Source: Treponema sp.
GTDB lineage: Bacteria; Spirochaetota; Spirochaetia; Treponematales; Treponemataceae
NCBI GenBank assembly: GCA_017464425.1
Contig: JAFUDX010000030.1
Location: 1 to 64,000, forward strand
Length of the DNA stretch: 64,000 nucleotides
Direction: 5' to 3'
Position 1 is the first letter of the stretch, and each line of letters opens with the position of its first letter. The translations under genes were made by a program, and so were the position numbers. Shown piece after piece: positions 7,450 through 16,016 of this stretch. Below the pieces are notes generated by a model. That model saw only the letters and a list, made by a program, of their open reading frames with translations, ran no database searches and was not told where the DNA came from.

Positions 7450-9747
7450 TTAGTTTCCTTTAAAATATTTCTCTTCAAAGTCGCTTACAGGAATCGGCCG
7501 TGAGAAGTAGAATCCCTGAAACAGGTCACAGCCTGCGCTTGAAAGGAAGGACATTTGATTGCCTGTTTCGACACCTTCTGTTACGACTCTCATACCAAGC
7601 TCTTTTGCAAGCACTATGATTTTTTCAAGAATCAGTTTGCTCTTTTCATCATTTTTTGACTTTTGTAAGAATGCCATATCGATTTTGAGAACATCGACAG
7701 AAATATCTTTGAGCATGTTGAGACTTGAGTAACCGCTGCCAAAATCGTCCATTTCAACGACAAAACCTGCGTTTCTGAGACGGTCCAAAAGCCTGACCTG
7801 ATTGTCCAAGTCCATAATGACGGCAGTTTCTGTTATTTCAAGATTGAGATTTTTGGGCGAAATATCATATTTTTTGACAAGTCCTGTAAATGTTTCGTAT
7901 AAATCCATCGTAAAGAAATCTTTTGCGGAAATATTCACGGAAATGCACAAGTCTTCATGCCCGCTTTTCTTCCATTCGGAGAGCTTTTTGCAGGCACATT
8001 CCCAGATATAGCGGTCGACATCGGAAATGATGTTGATTTTTTCGATGATTTCAATGAATTCTGCGGGGGGAATAACGCCTCTGCTGGGGTGATGCCAGCG
8101 AACAAGTGCTTCTGCGCCCACGACTTTATGGTCTTTTGTGCACTGGGGCTGGAGATACATAACAAGCTGCCCGAATTTGAGCGCGGGTGGAAGCTCGTTC
8201 ATAAGCATTTGCATTTGCAGAACTTCGCTGCGAAGTCGGTCGTCATAGTATGCAACGGTTGTTTTGTAATCATTTTTGATTGTCCGTAACGAGAGAAATG
8301 CTCTGTCACACATTACGGAAATGGGAAGCGAAATATCATCGACTTCGTAAATTCCCATGTGCCCGATTATCGTATATGAAAAATTATTCATATACTGCAT
8401 GGTGTTTTTAAAGTTTTCGATGTATTCTTCTTCGTCAAAGTGCCGCTTGGGAACAAACATGACAAAGTGGTCATTGTACAATCTGCCGTAAATATCATCG
8501 GGAGCCGCAGTTTTGCGAATTGAATCGGCGAGCCGCATTAAAATCATGTCGCCAAACGGCTTCCCATGCAAATCATTGATGAGCTTGAAATTTACGATGT
8601 CAGTTATAATCAGATAATACGGGGTGAAGCGGTCAAATTTAAGGCGATGCTCAACTTTTTCGTAAAAATATTCTTGGTTGTAGAGATTTGTGAGACGGTC
8701 CCGCGTACGGAGCATTTTTTCTTCGTAAAGTTGATTTTTGGAAGAAGTGATGTCTACGATGAGGAAATAGTGACCGACTGAAACGGCCTCATTTTTGTTG
8801 AATTCTTTGATAAAATAGTCTGAGCACAACAGAACTCTCCGTTCAGATTCAGTCTGAAAATCCATTTCGCAGCTGAACGGGGAGCCTTCGTCTGTACGGG
8901 AATCTTTCTTTTTTGTGATGAAGTCAAGAATGAAGTCGTTTTGCATGATAGACTTTTCATCGCTGTGAAACATGGTTTTTGCGCATGAATTTAAGTAGAG
9001 GCAGTGATCGAAATTATCAAAGACAACGATTCCGCTTGAAAGATTGTCGGCAATCAGAGAAAGTGTTTTTTGAATCAGCCGTTTGGGAAGCGTGATTGTT
9101 ATGATTATGTATGTCGCGATAAAACAGCCCGCATAGACGAGAATTGACAGATTGAACGGAATGCGTGCGAGTATGTAGGAAAGGTTTGCGGCAACGATAA
9201 GCACCAATGAAATTAAAATAGCGTAATATCTGATTCGTGATGATGGCGGTGTTTTTATCATGCGTCTGAGCAGAATGAAAAAACAGTAGATTAACAGCAG
9301 ATTCCCGAAGGCAAAATGAATGAAAAGCCAGTAGGAAGGGTAGTAATGCATATAAAATTCTTTGCCCCATCGTAAAAAATACACCGAAAACATGAATGGC
9401 ATGAAGATATTTGCAATGAGGGCAATGCTGTCGATAACGGTGAGTGGCAAGATGATGAATTTGTAGATGGTTCGGTTGATTCCGTCCCCTGAATAGTGAA
9501 CGCAGAATGAAAAGATTGCGGTTGAAATCCATGTGGCACTTGCAAAGTAGAGTGAATACGCAGTTTTTGCGACAATGGGAGTGTTTGCAAGAATAACAAC
9601 GATATGTGAAATAACAGAAAGCGATGCAGGAATAAGAACATTGAACATTCTAATTGAGAGGAGGTTTTTTCTGCTATACACTTTTTTAATTCCAACAGGA
9701 AGAAGGCTTAATAATAAGCACATCAAGACAAGAAAAAAAACTTTCAT
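7450..9747 (-). CDS. Membrane PAS-GGDEF-EAL protein, probable c-di-GMP phosphodiesterase
   Basis: A 765-residue signalling protein. Residues 1-225 hold about seven membrane helices of the histidine-kinase N-terminal 7TM type; a PAS domain follows (about 230-340), then GGDEF (about 348-500) and EAL (about 515-760). The GGDEF site reads YNDHF (424-428), so cyclase activity should be lost, although the domain may bind GTP. The EAL domain looks intact: EALVRW at 546, VNISA, LEITE, MDDFGSGYSS at about 666-675, LKID at 687-690 and TEGVE, which together supply the metal and catalytic residues. The role inferred is degradation of c-di-GMP in response to a membrane signal. A TATAAT box ends 9 bases before the ATG with no Shine-Dalgarno, so it may be leaderless. 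Confidence 0.92.
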   Translation of the reverse strand: MKVFFLVLMCLLLSLLPVGIKKVYSRKNLLSIRMFNVLIPASLSVISHIVVILANTPIVAKTAYSLYFASATWISTAIFSFCVHYSGDGINRTIYKFIILPLTVIDSIALIANIFMPFMFSVYFLRWGKEFYMHYYPSYWLFIHFAFGNLLLIYCFFILLRRMIKTPPSSRIRYYAILISLVLIVAANLSYILARIPFNLSILVYAGCFIATYIIITITLPKRLIQKTLSLIADNLSSGIVVFDNFDHCLYLNSCAKTMFHSDEKSIMQNDFILDFITKKKDSRTDEGSPFSCEMDFQTESERRVLLCSDYFIKEFNKNEAVSVGHYFLIVDITSSKNQLYEEKMLRTRDRLTNLYNQEYFYEKVEHRLKFDRFTPYYLIITDIVNFKLINDLHGKPFGDMILMRLADSIRKTAAPDDIYGRLYNDHFVMFVPKRHFDEEEYIENFKNTMQYMNNFSYTIIGHMGIYEVDDISLPISVMCDRAFLSLRTIKNDYKTTVAYYDDRLRSEVLQMQMLMNELPPALKFGQLVMYLQPQCTKDHKVVGAEALVRWHHPSRGVIPPAEFIEIIEKINIISDVDRYIWECACKKLSEWKKSGHEDLCISVNISAKDFFTMDLYETFTGLVKKYDISPKNLNLEITETAVIMDLDNQVRLLDRLRNAGFVVEMDDFGSGYSSLNMLKDISVDVLKIDMAFLQKSKNDEKSKLILEKIIVLAKELGMRVVTEGVETGNQMSFLSSAGCDLFQGFYFSRPIPVSDFEEKYFKGN

Positions 9748-9810
9748 TACTAATTGATTATATCATAACTATCGATAGAAAGAAACATTTTTTTTAAATT
9801 GAAAACGGAA

Positions 9811-9900
9811 AAATAAACCACAGATGCGCCAATCGCGTAAGCGATGAGTTAAATAATTTCAACCCATGCAAACGGCACGAAGTGGCGTATTACACAGATT
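9811..9900. repeat. CACAGAT repeat with internal palindromic insert, copy 2
   Basis: Begins aaataaaccacagatgcgc and ends tattacacagattttt. Between them lie atcgcgtaagcgat (stem 5), gagttaaataatttcaac and gcacgaagtggc. It is the inverted counterpart of 7061-7136, with small differences. It lies in the 309-base gene-free gap between argG and the EAL gene. Confidence 0.85.
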
Positions 9901-9904
9901 TTTA

Positions 9905-10055
9905 AATTTCTCACAGAGTTTAGGAGTACACAGAGGGACTTTTGTATGACAGAAAAACACCTCAGTCACGCTGCTTGAAAAACAACATAACTGAGGTACG
10001 ATATGAGTTTTACAGAACGCTCTCTGTGAACTCTGTGCACTCTGTGAGGAATTTT
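9905..10055. repeat. CACAGAG inverted repeat pair
   Basis: Left arm 9905-9936 (ctcacagagtttaggagtacacagagg) and right arm about 10018-10052 (tctctgtgaactctgtgcactctgtgagg) are reverse complements, about 80 bases apart. The right arm ends within 6 bases of the argG stop codon. The middle holds the hairpin at 9959-9997. Apart from the repeats and this hairpin, I see no gene in the 9748-10056 gap. Confidence 0.8.
9959..9997 (-). terminator. Possible argG terminator hairpin
   Basis: Stem ACCTCAGT/ACTGAGGT (8 bp) with a 23-base loop; on the minus strand it is followed by GTTTTTCT. It lies about 60 bases after the argG stop. The long loop makes it a weak candidate. Confidence 0.35.
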
Positions 10056-10056
10056 T

Positions 10057-11322
10057 CTACTCTGTAGGTCGCTTCTTCAAGTTCTTGCTTTCGGCAATCG
10101 CTCTGCCTTCGCCGACTTTCTGCTCCATCATGGCACGCACTTTGAGCGGAAGCCCGAAGAGCGTGATAAAGCCCTGCGCGTCCTTGTGGTTGTAGAGTTC
10201 GCCCGTGGTGAAACTAGCAATGTCTTCATTGTAGAGGCTGTACTTAGAGCCAGAACCCGCCGCGCGAATCTGACCTTTCACGAGTTTTACTTTCGTCCAT
10301 CCAGTGACCGTCTCTTGTGTGGAATCAACAAACGCCATGAGCGCGTCGTAGAGCGGCGTGAACACTTTGCCGTCGTAAATGAGTTCTGCAAGGCGGAGAG
10401 AAACCTGCTGCTTGTAGTGGTAGGTGTCGCGGTCAAGGCAGATGTGATCCATCATGCGGTGCGCGAAGTACAAAATCGCTCCGCCCGGAGTTTCATACAC
10501 GCCACGGCTTTTCATGCCCACACAGCGGTTTTCGCAGATGTCAACCAAGCCCACGCCGTTCTTTCCGCCGATTTTGTTGAGTTCAAGCATAAGCTCCAAG
10601 CCGTTCATTTTTTTGCCGTTGAGACTGACCGGAATTCCCTTTTCCCATTCGATGGTGACATACTCACCTTCATCGCTTGCTTTTTCGGGAACGGTGGTGT
10701 TTTTGAGCATGTGCGGATAGTTCGGCTCGTTCTCCGTTTTTTCAAGTTCCAAGCCCTCGTGTGAGATGTGCCAGATGTTTTCATCGCGGGAATATGACTG
10801 GTCTTTTTTCATCGGAACTTCAAGTCCGCGGTCTTCAAGGAATTTGATTTCGGCTTCGCGGCTGTCCATGTTCCATTTGTCGTCACGCCAAGCGGCAATT
10901 ACGCGCAAATCAGGTGCGAACGCTTTGATTGCAAGCTCGAAACGCACCTGGTCGTTGCCCTTTCCTGTTGCGCCGTGGCAGATTGCGACTGCGCCTTCCT
11001 GACGAGCATACTCAACCAAGATTTTTCCGATGAGCGGGCGGGCAGTCGATGTGCCGAGCAAATATTCGTCCTCGTAAACGGCATTTGCCTTCAACGCCGG
11101 CCAAATGTATTCTTCGATGTATTCCTGTCGCGCGTCAACGACATAGCAGGCGCTCGCTCCCGTTTTGAGCGCACGGCCTTTAATCGCTTCCCAGTCATCG
11201 CCCTGACCGACATCAATACAGACGGCGATAACATCGTAATCATAATTTTCTTTGAGCCACGGAATGATGACTGTTGTGTCCAATCCACCAGAATAAGCCA
11301 AGACAACCTTTTCTTTTGCCAT
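10057..11322 (-). CDS. argG: Argininosuccinate synthase
   Basis: Joins citrulline and aspartate using ATP, the penultimate step of arginine synthesis. The N-terminus VVLAYSGGLDTTVIIPWL is the ATP-pyrophosphatase (PP-loop) signature. The proposed protein of 421 residues is slightly longer than the usual 400. The start chosen is the ATG at 11322, which has GAGGCG about 5 bases upstream; the longer frame starting at 11379 would add 19 residues not found in the family. argJ and argH are in the window but not adjacent. The stop codon touches a CACAGAG repeat. Confidence 0.96.
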   Translation of the reverse strand: MAKEKVVLAYSGGLDTTVIIPWLKENYDYDVIAVCIDVGQGDDWEAIKGRALKTGASACYVVDARQEYIEEYIWPALKANAVYEDEYLLGTSTARPLIGKILVEYARQEGAVAICHGATGKGNDQVRFELAIKAFAPDLRVIAAWRDDKWNMDSREAEIKFLEDRGLEVPMKKDQSYSRDENIWHISHEGLELEKTENEPNYPHMLKNTTVPEKASDEGEYVTIEWEKGIPVSLNGKKMNGLELMLELNKIGGKNGVGLVDICENRCVGMKSRGVYETPGGAILYFAHRMMDHICLDRDTYHYKQQVSLRLAELIYDGKVFTPLYDALMAFVDSTQETVTGWTKVKLVKGQIRAAGSGSKYSLYNEDIASFTTGELYNHKDAQGFITLFGLPLKVRAMMEQKVGEGRAIAESKNLKKRPTE

Positions 11323-11351
11323 AAAACGCCTCGATTTGATAAGAAATTGAA

Positions 11352-11379
11352 TGCATATGTGCGAAAGCACAAACGTCAA
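11352..11379 (-). promoter_or_regulatory. Possible argG promoter
   Basis: Minus strand TTGACG (11374-11379), a 16-base spacer with a GTGC/GCAC palindrome in it, and TATGCA (11352-11357). TGCAT-type palindromes upstream (TGCA-N7-TGCA at 11456-11470) are loosely like ArgR half-sites, but the resemblance is weak. Confidence 0.4.
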
Positions 11380-11397
11380 TAGTTTCCACTAACGCAA

Positions 11398-11640
11398 ACG
11401 GTTTGCTTGCAAACCGTATATTTATGCAAAAATCATAGTGGTTTTTAAAAGTTTATGCAATAGATATGCAAAAAGCAGGCGTTGGTCGTTCGCTACGCTC
11501 ACTAACGAGTTTTTCTAACGAAAAACTCGCGGATTCATTTTTTGAACTTTTTGCGATACGGTGGGGATTTTAAGGGGCTTGCCCCTTAGGAGAAGGGGTA
11601 GCGACCAACGAAGTGGGCGCGTAGGGGAAGACTTTCCCCT
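11398..11640. repeat. Cluster of short palindromes (hairpin mosaic)
   Basis: Fills most of the 373-base gap between argG and the AEC gene. Hairpins seen: 11398-11417 (ACGGTTTGC, TT, GCAAACCGT), 11506-11529 (CGAGTTTTT, CTAACG, AAAAACTCG), 11572-11587 (AAGGGG, CTTG, CCCCTT) and 11623-11640 (AGGGGAA, GACT, TTCCCCT). GTTGGTCG at 11481 is mirrored by CGACCAAC at about 11602, making a larger outer inverted repeat. No coding signal seen. Confidence 0.75.
11410..11434. repeat. 25-base repeat, copy 1
   Basis: caaaccgtatatttatgcaa followed by aaatc; the same 25 bases with one mismatch occur at 12749-12773. The core TGCATAAATATAC (minus strand) is loosely like an ArgR box, but the second copy is not upstream of an arg gene. 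Confidence 0.7.
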
Positions 11641-11654
11641 TCACTTTAAAATCA

Positions 11655-11683
11655 CTGACAAACTCATTTTCTTTCGGTATAAT
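11655..11683 (+). promoter_or_regulatory. Promoter of AEC transporter gene
   Basis: CTGACA (11655-11660), 17-base spacer, TATAAT (11678-11683). The ATG follows 12 bases later, so the leader would be about 6 bases and lacks a Shine-Dalgarno. Confidence 0.6.
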
Positions 11684-11695
11684 GGTCGCACTTGT

Positions 11696-12704
11696 ATGCT
11701 CACGAATCTTTTTTTTACGCTGAACGCCGTTATGCCGATAGTCCTCGTCATTGCGGTCGGCTATTTTTTGAAGTCAATCCGCCTCTTTGACGAGAAGTTT
11801 TTTCCGCTTTTGAACAAACTGTGTTTCAGATGCTGCTTGCCTTGCCTGCTTTTTTTCAATGTCTACAATGTCGAGAACATTTCGGAGATTTCCCGATACG
11901 GAAAGATTTGCGCGTTTGCCGTCATTTCGATTCTCATTTTTTTTACGGCGGCGGTTTTCATCATAAAGCACACGGTTTCGGATGACAGGCAAAAAGGCGT
12001 TATGATTCAGGCGTCATATCGTTCGAACTACGCGATTATCGGGCTTTCCCTTGCGATGTCGATTTCAAACGGAGATTCGGGTCCGGTCGTCGCCGCTTCG
12101 ATTTTGTCGTCCGTTTCGATTCCGCTTTTCAATGTGCTTGCGATTATCGCGCTCTCCCTTTTTGTGAGCGAAGACGGGAAAAAAGTCAGCGTTCTGTCAA
12201 TCATAAAAAAAAATTGCGACGAACCCGCTCATTTTGGGCGTTCTTGCGGGCATTTTGTGCCTTGCCATCAGATATTTCATTCCGATTTCGCCCGATGGAA
12301 CAAAAATTTTCACGATAAAACAGAATCTTCCGTTCGTGTACAAGACAATCGGGATGTTGGCGGGCACTGCCAGCACGATTGCGCTCATTGCGTTGGGCGG
12401 AAATTTCACGTTCAGCGCGATTTCTCGACTCAAATACAAAATCATCGCGGGCGTTTTGGCACGCACGGTCATTTGCCCGCTCGTCTGTCTCACTGTCGCC
12501 TTCAAAGTGGGATTCTCATCTTTGGAATTTCCTGCGTTGATTGCGCTGTACGGCACGCCCCTCGCCGTATCGACCGTTCCGATGACCGCTGAAATGGGCA
12601 GCGACGCCGAACTTGCAGGTCAGCTCGTCGTGTGGACGACACTTTCAAGCGCATTCACGCTTTTTGCGATTATTTTCACGTGTAAACAGATAGGAATCCT
12701 CTAG
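11696..12704 (+). pseudogene. AEC (auxin efflux carrier) family transporter, frameshifted
   Basis: A permease of the AEC/malonate-transporter family, normally about 310-330 residues with ten membrane helices. The first half reads in one frame from 11696 (MLTNLFFTLNAVMPIVL..., through VSVLSIIKK near 12212). The second half reads in another frame to 12704 (NPLILGVLAGILCLAIRY..., SAISRLKYKIIAGVLART, STVPMTAEMGSDAELAGQL). The switch lies at a run of nine A at 12205-12213; with eight A the text becomes IIKKIATNPLILG, a smooth transporter sequence. So it is a recent pseudogene, a sequencing error, or a gene read by slippage on the A run. The substrate is unknown. Both halves are well conserved in character, which argues for recent or apparent disruption. 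Confidence 0.85.
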
Positions 12705-12748
12705 CTATCTGAGCCGGCCTCGCACACATCAGCAAAATAATTTGCGTT

Positions 12749-12773
12749 CAAACCGTATAGTTATGCAAAAATC
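12749..12773. repeat. 25-base repeat, copy 2
   Basis: caaaccgtatagttatgcaa followed by aaatc, one mismatch from 11410-11434. The stop codon of the UDG-like gene (12761-12763) lies inside it. Confidence 0.7.
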
Positions 12774-13534
12774 TCTTTTTTGTGGATTGTGCCAAGTTCA
12801 TGCGCGGCTTCTATGATTCCGAGTTCTTTGTGCTTTCCCATGAAATTCTTGAGGTCAATCAAAAAGCGGTTCATCGAAAAATGCTGGAAGACATACACGC
12901 GCTGCCAGTCTTCATCCATTTTTTTGTAGGAAGAGTGCAGGCATGATTTGTATTCGCCAAAAATGCCGTTTTCTTTAAGCTCCGCATAGCCGACAAGCCA
13001 CAACTCAGGGGCAATTCCGCCGCTTGTTCGTGCCGCTGCGCACAAATCCTGATGGAGTTTCGCCGTTTTTTCTGCCATAAAAAGCTGGCTCTCTGAGATA
13101 ATCTTGCGGATTTCGAGTCCACCGTTTTTGCTGAGATATTTTAGGTGAATCGTTTTTGCCGTGTGAATCGGTGTTTTGTTGAGAATAATTGCATTTTTGC
13201 GGAAATCCGTGTTGAATTCCGCGTTCCGTGTGAAAAATCCTTCAGCGATTTTTCCGCTTTGTCCCGTAAGGTAGCGTTTCATTTTTTCTCGTTGCTCGGT
13301 TTTGCCCGGATTGTCACCAATCACGATAAGACGGATGTCGCTTTCTTCAGTGACTTCATCAAGTGCCGTATTGTATACAACGGGCGTTTCAAGCGGATAA
13401 TCTGGTGTATCCGAAAGTCGCGCCGCAATCTGGAGAGGCTTTAGCACATCCTTATATGCCTTGTTCAATGTCATGCAGTACGAGCAAAACTCATTGCGAA
13501 ATGCTGTAAAAATCTGAAACTGTTGCGAAGTCAT
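12761..13534 (-). CDS. Uracil-DNA-glycosylase-superfamily-like protein
   Basis: A 257-residue cytosolic protein. Near residue 70 it has IVIGDNPGKTEQ, like the GxxPG(x)xE motif of uracil-DNA glycosylase family 4/5 proteins, and near 117 NAIILNKTPIHTAKT, like the NxxP region of that fold. It lacks the four-cysteine FeS cluster pattern of family 4 enzymes. Activity on uracil is therefore only a guess. It follows argJ with a one-base overlap (TAATG), so both should be cotranscribed. The last codons and stop overlap the 25-base repeat at 12749-12773. Confidence 0.55.
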   Translation of the reverse strand: MTSQQFQIFTAFRNEFCSYCMTLNKAYKDVLKPLQIAARLSDTPDYPLETPVVYNTALDEVTEESDIRLIVIGDNPGKTEQREKMKRYLTGQSGKIAEGFFTRNAEFNTDFRKNAIILNKTPIHTAKTIHLKYLSKNGGLEIRKIISESQLFMAEKTAKLHQDLCAAARTSGGIAPELWLVGYAELKENGIFGEYKSCLHSSYKKMDEDWQRVYVFQHFSMNRFLIDLKNFMGKHKELGIIEAAHELGTIHKKEIFA

Positions 13535-14805
13535 TATGTCCTATAATCTCCGTTGATTTTCACATAATCGTAAGTGAGGTCGCATCCCCATGCAGTGCCG
13601 CTTGCGTTTCCGTCTTCCAGTTCCACGAGAATGTCAACGGCTTCTTCGGTCAAAATCTTCTTTGCTAAATCTTCATCGAAATTGAGCGGAACGCCGTGGT
13701 CGAACACTTTGATTTTGCTTTCTTCACCGCCGTTAGTCTCGCCGTCCTCAAAGTAGCGTTTTGCGCCCGCGCGGCTTAAGAATGACACGCTCGTTTTTTC
13801 GGGGGTGAAGAAGTAGCCTGAGTAGCCCATCGCGTCAAGAATGCGCCCCCAGTTTGCGTCTGCGCCGAAGAATGCGGCTTTGACGAGGTTTGAGCAGATG
13901 ACCGCTTTTGCCAATCCCCGCGCGTTTTCTACCGTGTCCGCGCCGACGACATTGCACGTGACGAGGCGGCTTGCGCCCTCACCGTCAGCGGCGATTTTCT
14001 TTGCCATCTGCGTGTTGAGCGCGTTTAAGGCGGCTACGAATGCGTCAAAGTCCGCGCCCTCAGAAGTGATTTCCGCGTTTCCCGCCAAGCCGTTTGCTAA
14101 GATAAGGAGCGAATCGTTTGTGGAAGTGTCGCCGTCAATTGAAACGCAATTGTAAGTGCCCGCTGCCGAGATGCGGAGTGCCTTTTCGAGCATTTGAGAA
14201 GAAATCGCGCAGTCCGTGGTGATGAAGCCGAGCATTGTTCCTAAATTGATGTGAATCATGCCGCTTCCTTTTGCCATCGTTCCCATGCGCACGGTTTTCC
14301 CGTCGATGGTCGTTTCAAGCGCGACTTCTTTGTAGTGCGTGTCGGTGGTCATAATTGCGATGCGTGCTTCCTTGTGACCTTCCTTTGAAAGTCCGTCCGC
14401 AAGCTTGTCCAAGCCGTTCAAGATTTTTTCGACAGGAAGCTGCTGGCCGATAACGCCCGTTGAAAGCACAAGCACATCGTCAGAGTTGATATTCATTTTT
14501 GCCGCGACTGCGACCGCTTCTTTGTTCGCGTTGTCGTAGCCTTCGCTTCCCGTGCAGGCATTTGCGTTTCCGCTGTTTGCAATGACCGCCTGTGCCTTTC
14601 CGTTTGCGATGTGGTCGTGCGTGAGTTTAACGCATTCTGCCTTCACACGATTCTGAGTGAACACGCCCGCCGCATTGCAGACTTTTTCTGAAAAAATAAG
14701 AGCCGTGTCGTTCGTCGTGCGGCTCGCTTTGATTTTGTTTAAAATGCCGTTCGCCGTAAAGCCCTCGGCCGCCGTAACGCCGCCGTCAATGAATGTATAT
14801 GCCAT
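13534..14805 (-). CDS. argJ: Glutamate N-acetyltransferase / amino-acid N-acetyltransferase (ArgJ)
   Basis: Recycles the acetyl group from N-acetylornithine to glutamate in arginine synthesis. The protein is 423 residues, normal for the family. ArgJ is made as a precursor that cuts itself before a Thr in an ATML motif; here the region reads KGSGMIHINLGTML, with the Thr at 190 preceded by Gly instead of the usual Ala. The downstream TTD and the SIDGDTSTNDS segment are typical. A Shine-Dalgarno (GAGG) stands 6 bases before the ATG. The UDG-like gene follows with a one-base overlap. Confidence 0.95.
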   Translation of the reverse strand: MAYTFIDGGVTAAEGFTANGILNKIKASRTTNDTALIFSEKVCNAAGVFTQNRVKAECVKLTHDHIANGKAQAVIANSGNANACTGSEGYDNANKEAVAVAAKMNINSDDVLVLSTGVIGQQLPVEKILNGLDKLADGLSKEGHKEARIAIMTTDTHYKEVALETTIDGKTVRMGTMAKGSGMIHINLGTMLGFITTDCAISSQMLEKALRISAAGTYNCVSIDGDTSTNDSLLILANGLAGNAEITSEGADFDAFVAALNALNTQMAKKIAADGEGASRLVTCNVVGADTVENARGLAKAVICSNLVKAAFFGADANWGRILDAMGYSGYFFTPEKTSVSFLSRAGAKRYFEDGETNGGEESKIKVFDHGVPLNFDEDLAKKILTEEAVDILVELEDGNASGTAWGCDLTYDYVKINGDYRT

Positions 14806-14869
14806 AGTATACCTCGTTTTCTCTATTTTTTATGATTTTATGATAATGCAAAAAGATGTTCAAGAATCA

Positions 14870-15961
14870 TCACTTTGAAAAACATAAAACCCATTTTCCC
14901 GTGTAATCTGTTGAAGATAAATCCTGCAAATAGTTTTTGTTCCATGTCATTTCGTAGTAAAGGCCCGCCCAAAGGTGTGCTGATTTTTTTCGCGTTTTTG
15001 AGGGGCTTAAGATTTCGCCTCCGTATCGGACGACAAGCGTATGGACGGAGTAATTTTCGATGTCGACATCACTGATTGTAAGTGCGCGTAAATTGAGGTG
15101 CTGGTAGGAAATGTGTCCTTTGATTCGTAAATATCTGAAAAAATCAAACGAAATCGTTTGGCGTGCAATCGGAAATGAAAGTGAGCGGAAACTGAGTGAA
15201 TTGGAACTGGAAACGGGACCGTCTTCAAAATAGTATGATGTTTTTAATTCGGTTGAAAGCGTGACCAAATATGCAGGAACGAAAAATCCTTCCAATGTGA
15301 GCGAAATGTATTCATGGAGCGGAAAATTGACTGAATATCCAAAAACAGGTCCGACCAAGTGATATTTTTGAGCGGTGTCACTTAATGAAAAACCTGACAT
15401 TCCCGCATACTCTCCCCAAAGTTCTTTATCACTGCTCAGATTGAAAAAAGTTCCCGTGTTTGTTTTGGTGATAGAATAGTTGAAATAAACGCCGATGTTG
15501 ACTTGTGAAAAGCGCGTCTTTGTGGTGATACTGCTGTCGCCAAAGTAAAAAACGAGCGGAAAGAGCGTGGCGGAGATAGAGCGGACTTCTTGATTTGAAA
15601 GTTCGCTCGTTGAATTTGTCGAAGTAGAGTAGTGGTCATATTCAAGACGGAGCCTTTGAGAAAATGATTCGCTCCAATCAAAATCGGTGGCTGCAAAAAC
15701 CATGCTTCCGTGTCTGTTCGGCTCTGCACCAAAATCAACTCGCAACCGATACTTGTCGTTTAAAATGTCGCCGACAAAAGTGATGGGATTGAATTTTGCT
15801 TTTTTAGTCTTTTCTGTTTCTTCTGGCATTGAATCAATGGTAGAATCTGAGAAAGATGATGAATCAGACTGAGTTGAGCTGGTGGATTCGGTTACGGCAG
15901 GAAAAAGAATAAAAAGGAAGGTGATGAGTAAGACTATGTTCCGTACCGAAAAAAGTGACAT
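14870..15961 (-). CDS. Exported protein, predicted outer-membrane beta-barrel
   Basis: A 363-residue protein of unknown function. Residues 1-24 form a signal peptide (NIVLLITFLFILFPAVTES); a Ser/Thr-rich linker (25-55) follows. From about residue 60 the sequence alternates polar and hydrophobic/aromatic residues in many short strands separated by Ser/Asn turns, as in outer-membrane barrels. It ends in WVLCFSK. No named family is recognised. A TAGAAT box ends 6 bases before the ATG and no Shine-Dalgarno is seen. Confidence 0.65.
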   Translation of the reverse strand: MSLFSVRNIVLLITFLFILFPAVTESTSSTQSDSSSFSDSTIDSMPEETEKTKKAKFNPITFVGDILNDKYRLRVDFGAEPNRHGSMVFAATDFDWSESFSQRLRLEYDHYSTSTNSTSELSNQEVRSISATLFPLVFYFGDSSITTKTRFSQVNIGVYFNYSITKTNTGTFFNLSSDKELWGEYAGMSGFSLSDTAQKYHLVGPVFGYSVNFPLHEYISLTLEGFFVPAYLVTLSTELKTSYYFEDGPVSSSNSLSFRSLSFPIARQTISFDFFRYLRIKGHISYQHLNLRALTISDVDIENYSVHTLVVRYGGEILSPSKTRKKSAHLWAGLYYEMTWNKNYLQDLSSTDYTGKWVLCFSK

Positions 15962-16016
15962 GAATGTATTCTAGCATAATTCTTCCTAAAAAAAAATATT
16001 TTTTTCACAAAAACTA

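Noticed and set aside
9947..9979. Tiny frame MTEKHLSHAA between argG and the EAL gene
   Set aside because: Ten codons on the opposite strand to both neighbours, no ribosome site; it coincides with the hairpin arm.
11414..11470. ArgR operators in front of argG
   Set aside because: TGCAT-type half-sites are present but match the known box poorly, and the best one is copied at 12749 where no arg gene starts.
11561..11695. Upstream extension of the AEC reading frame
   Set aside because: The added residues are Arg/Gly-rich and come from the palindrome cluster; a promoter lies inside this stretch, so the start is at 11696.
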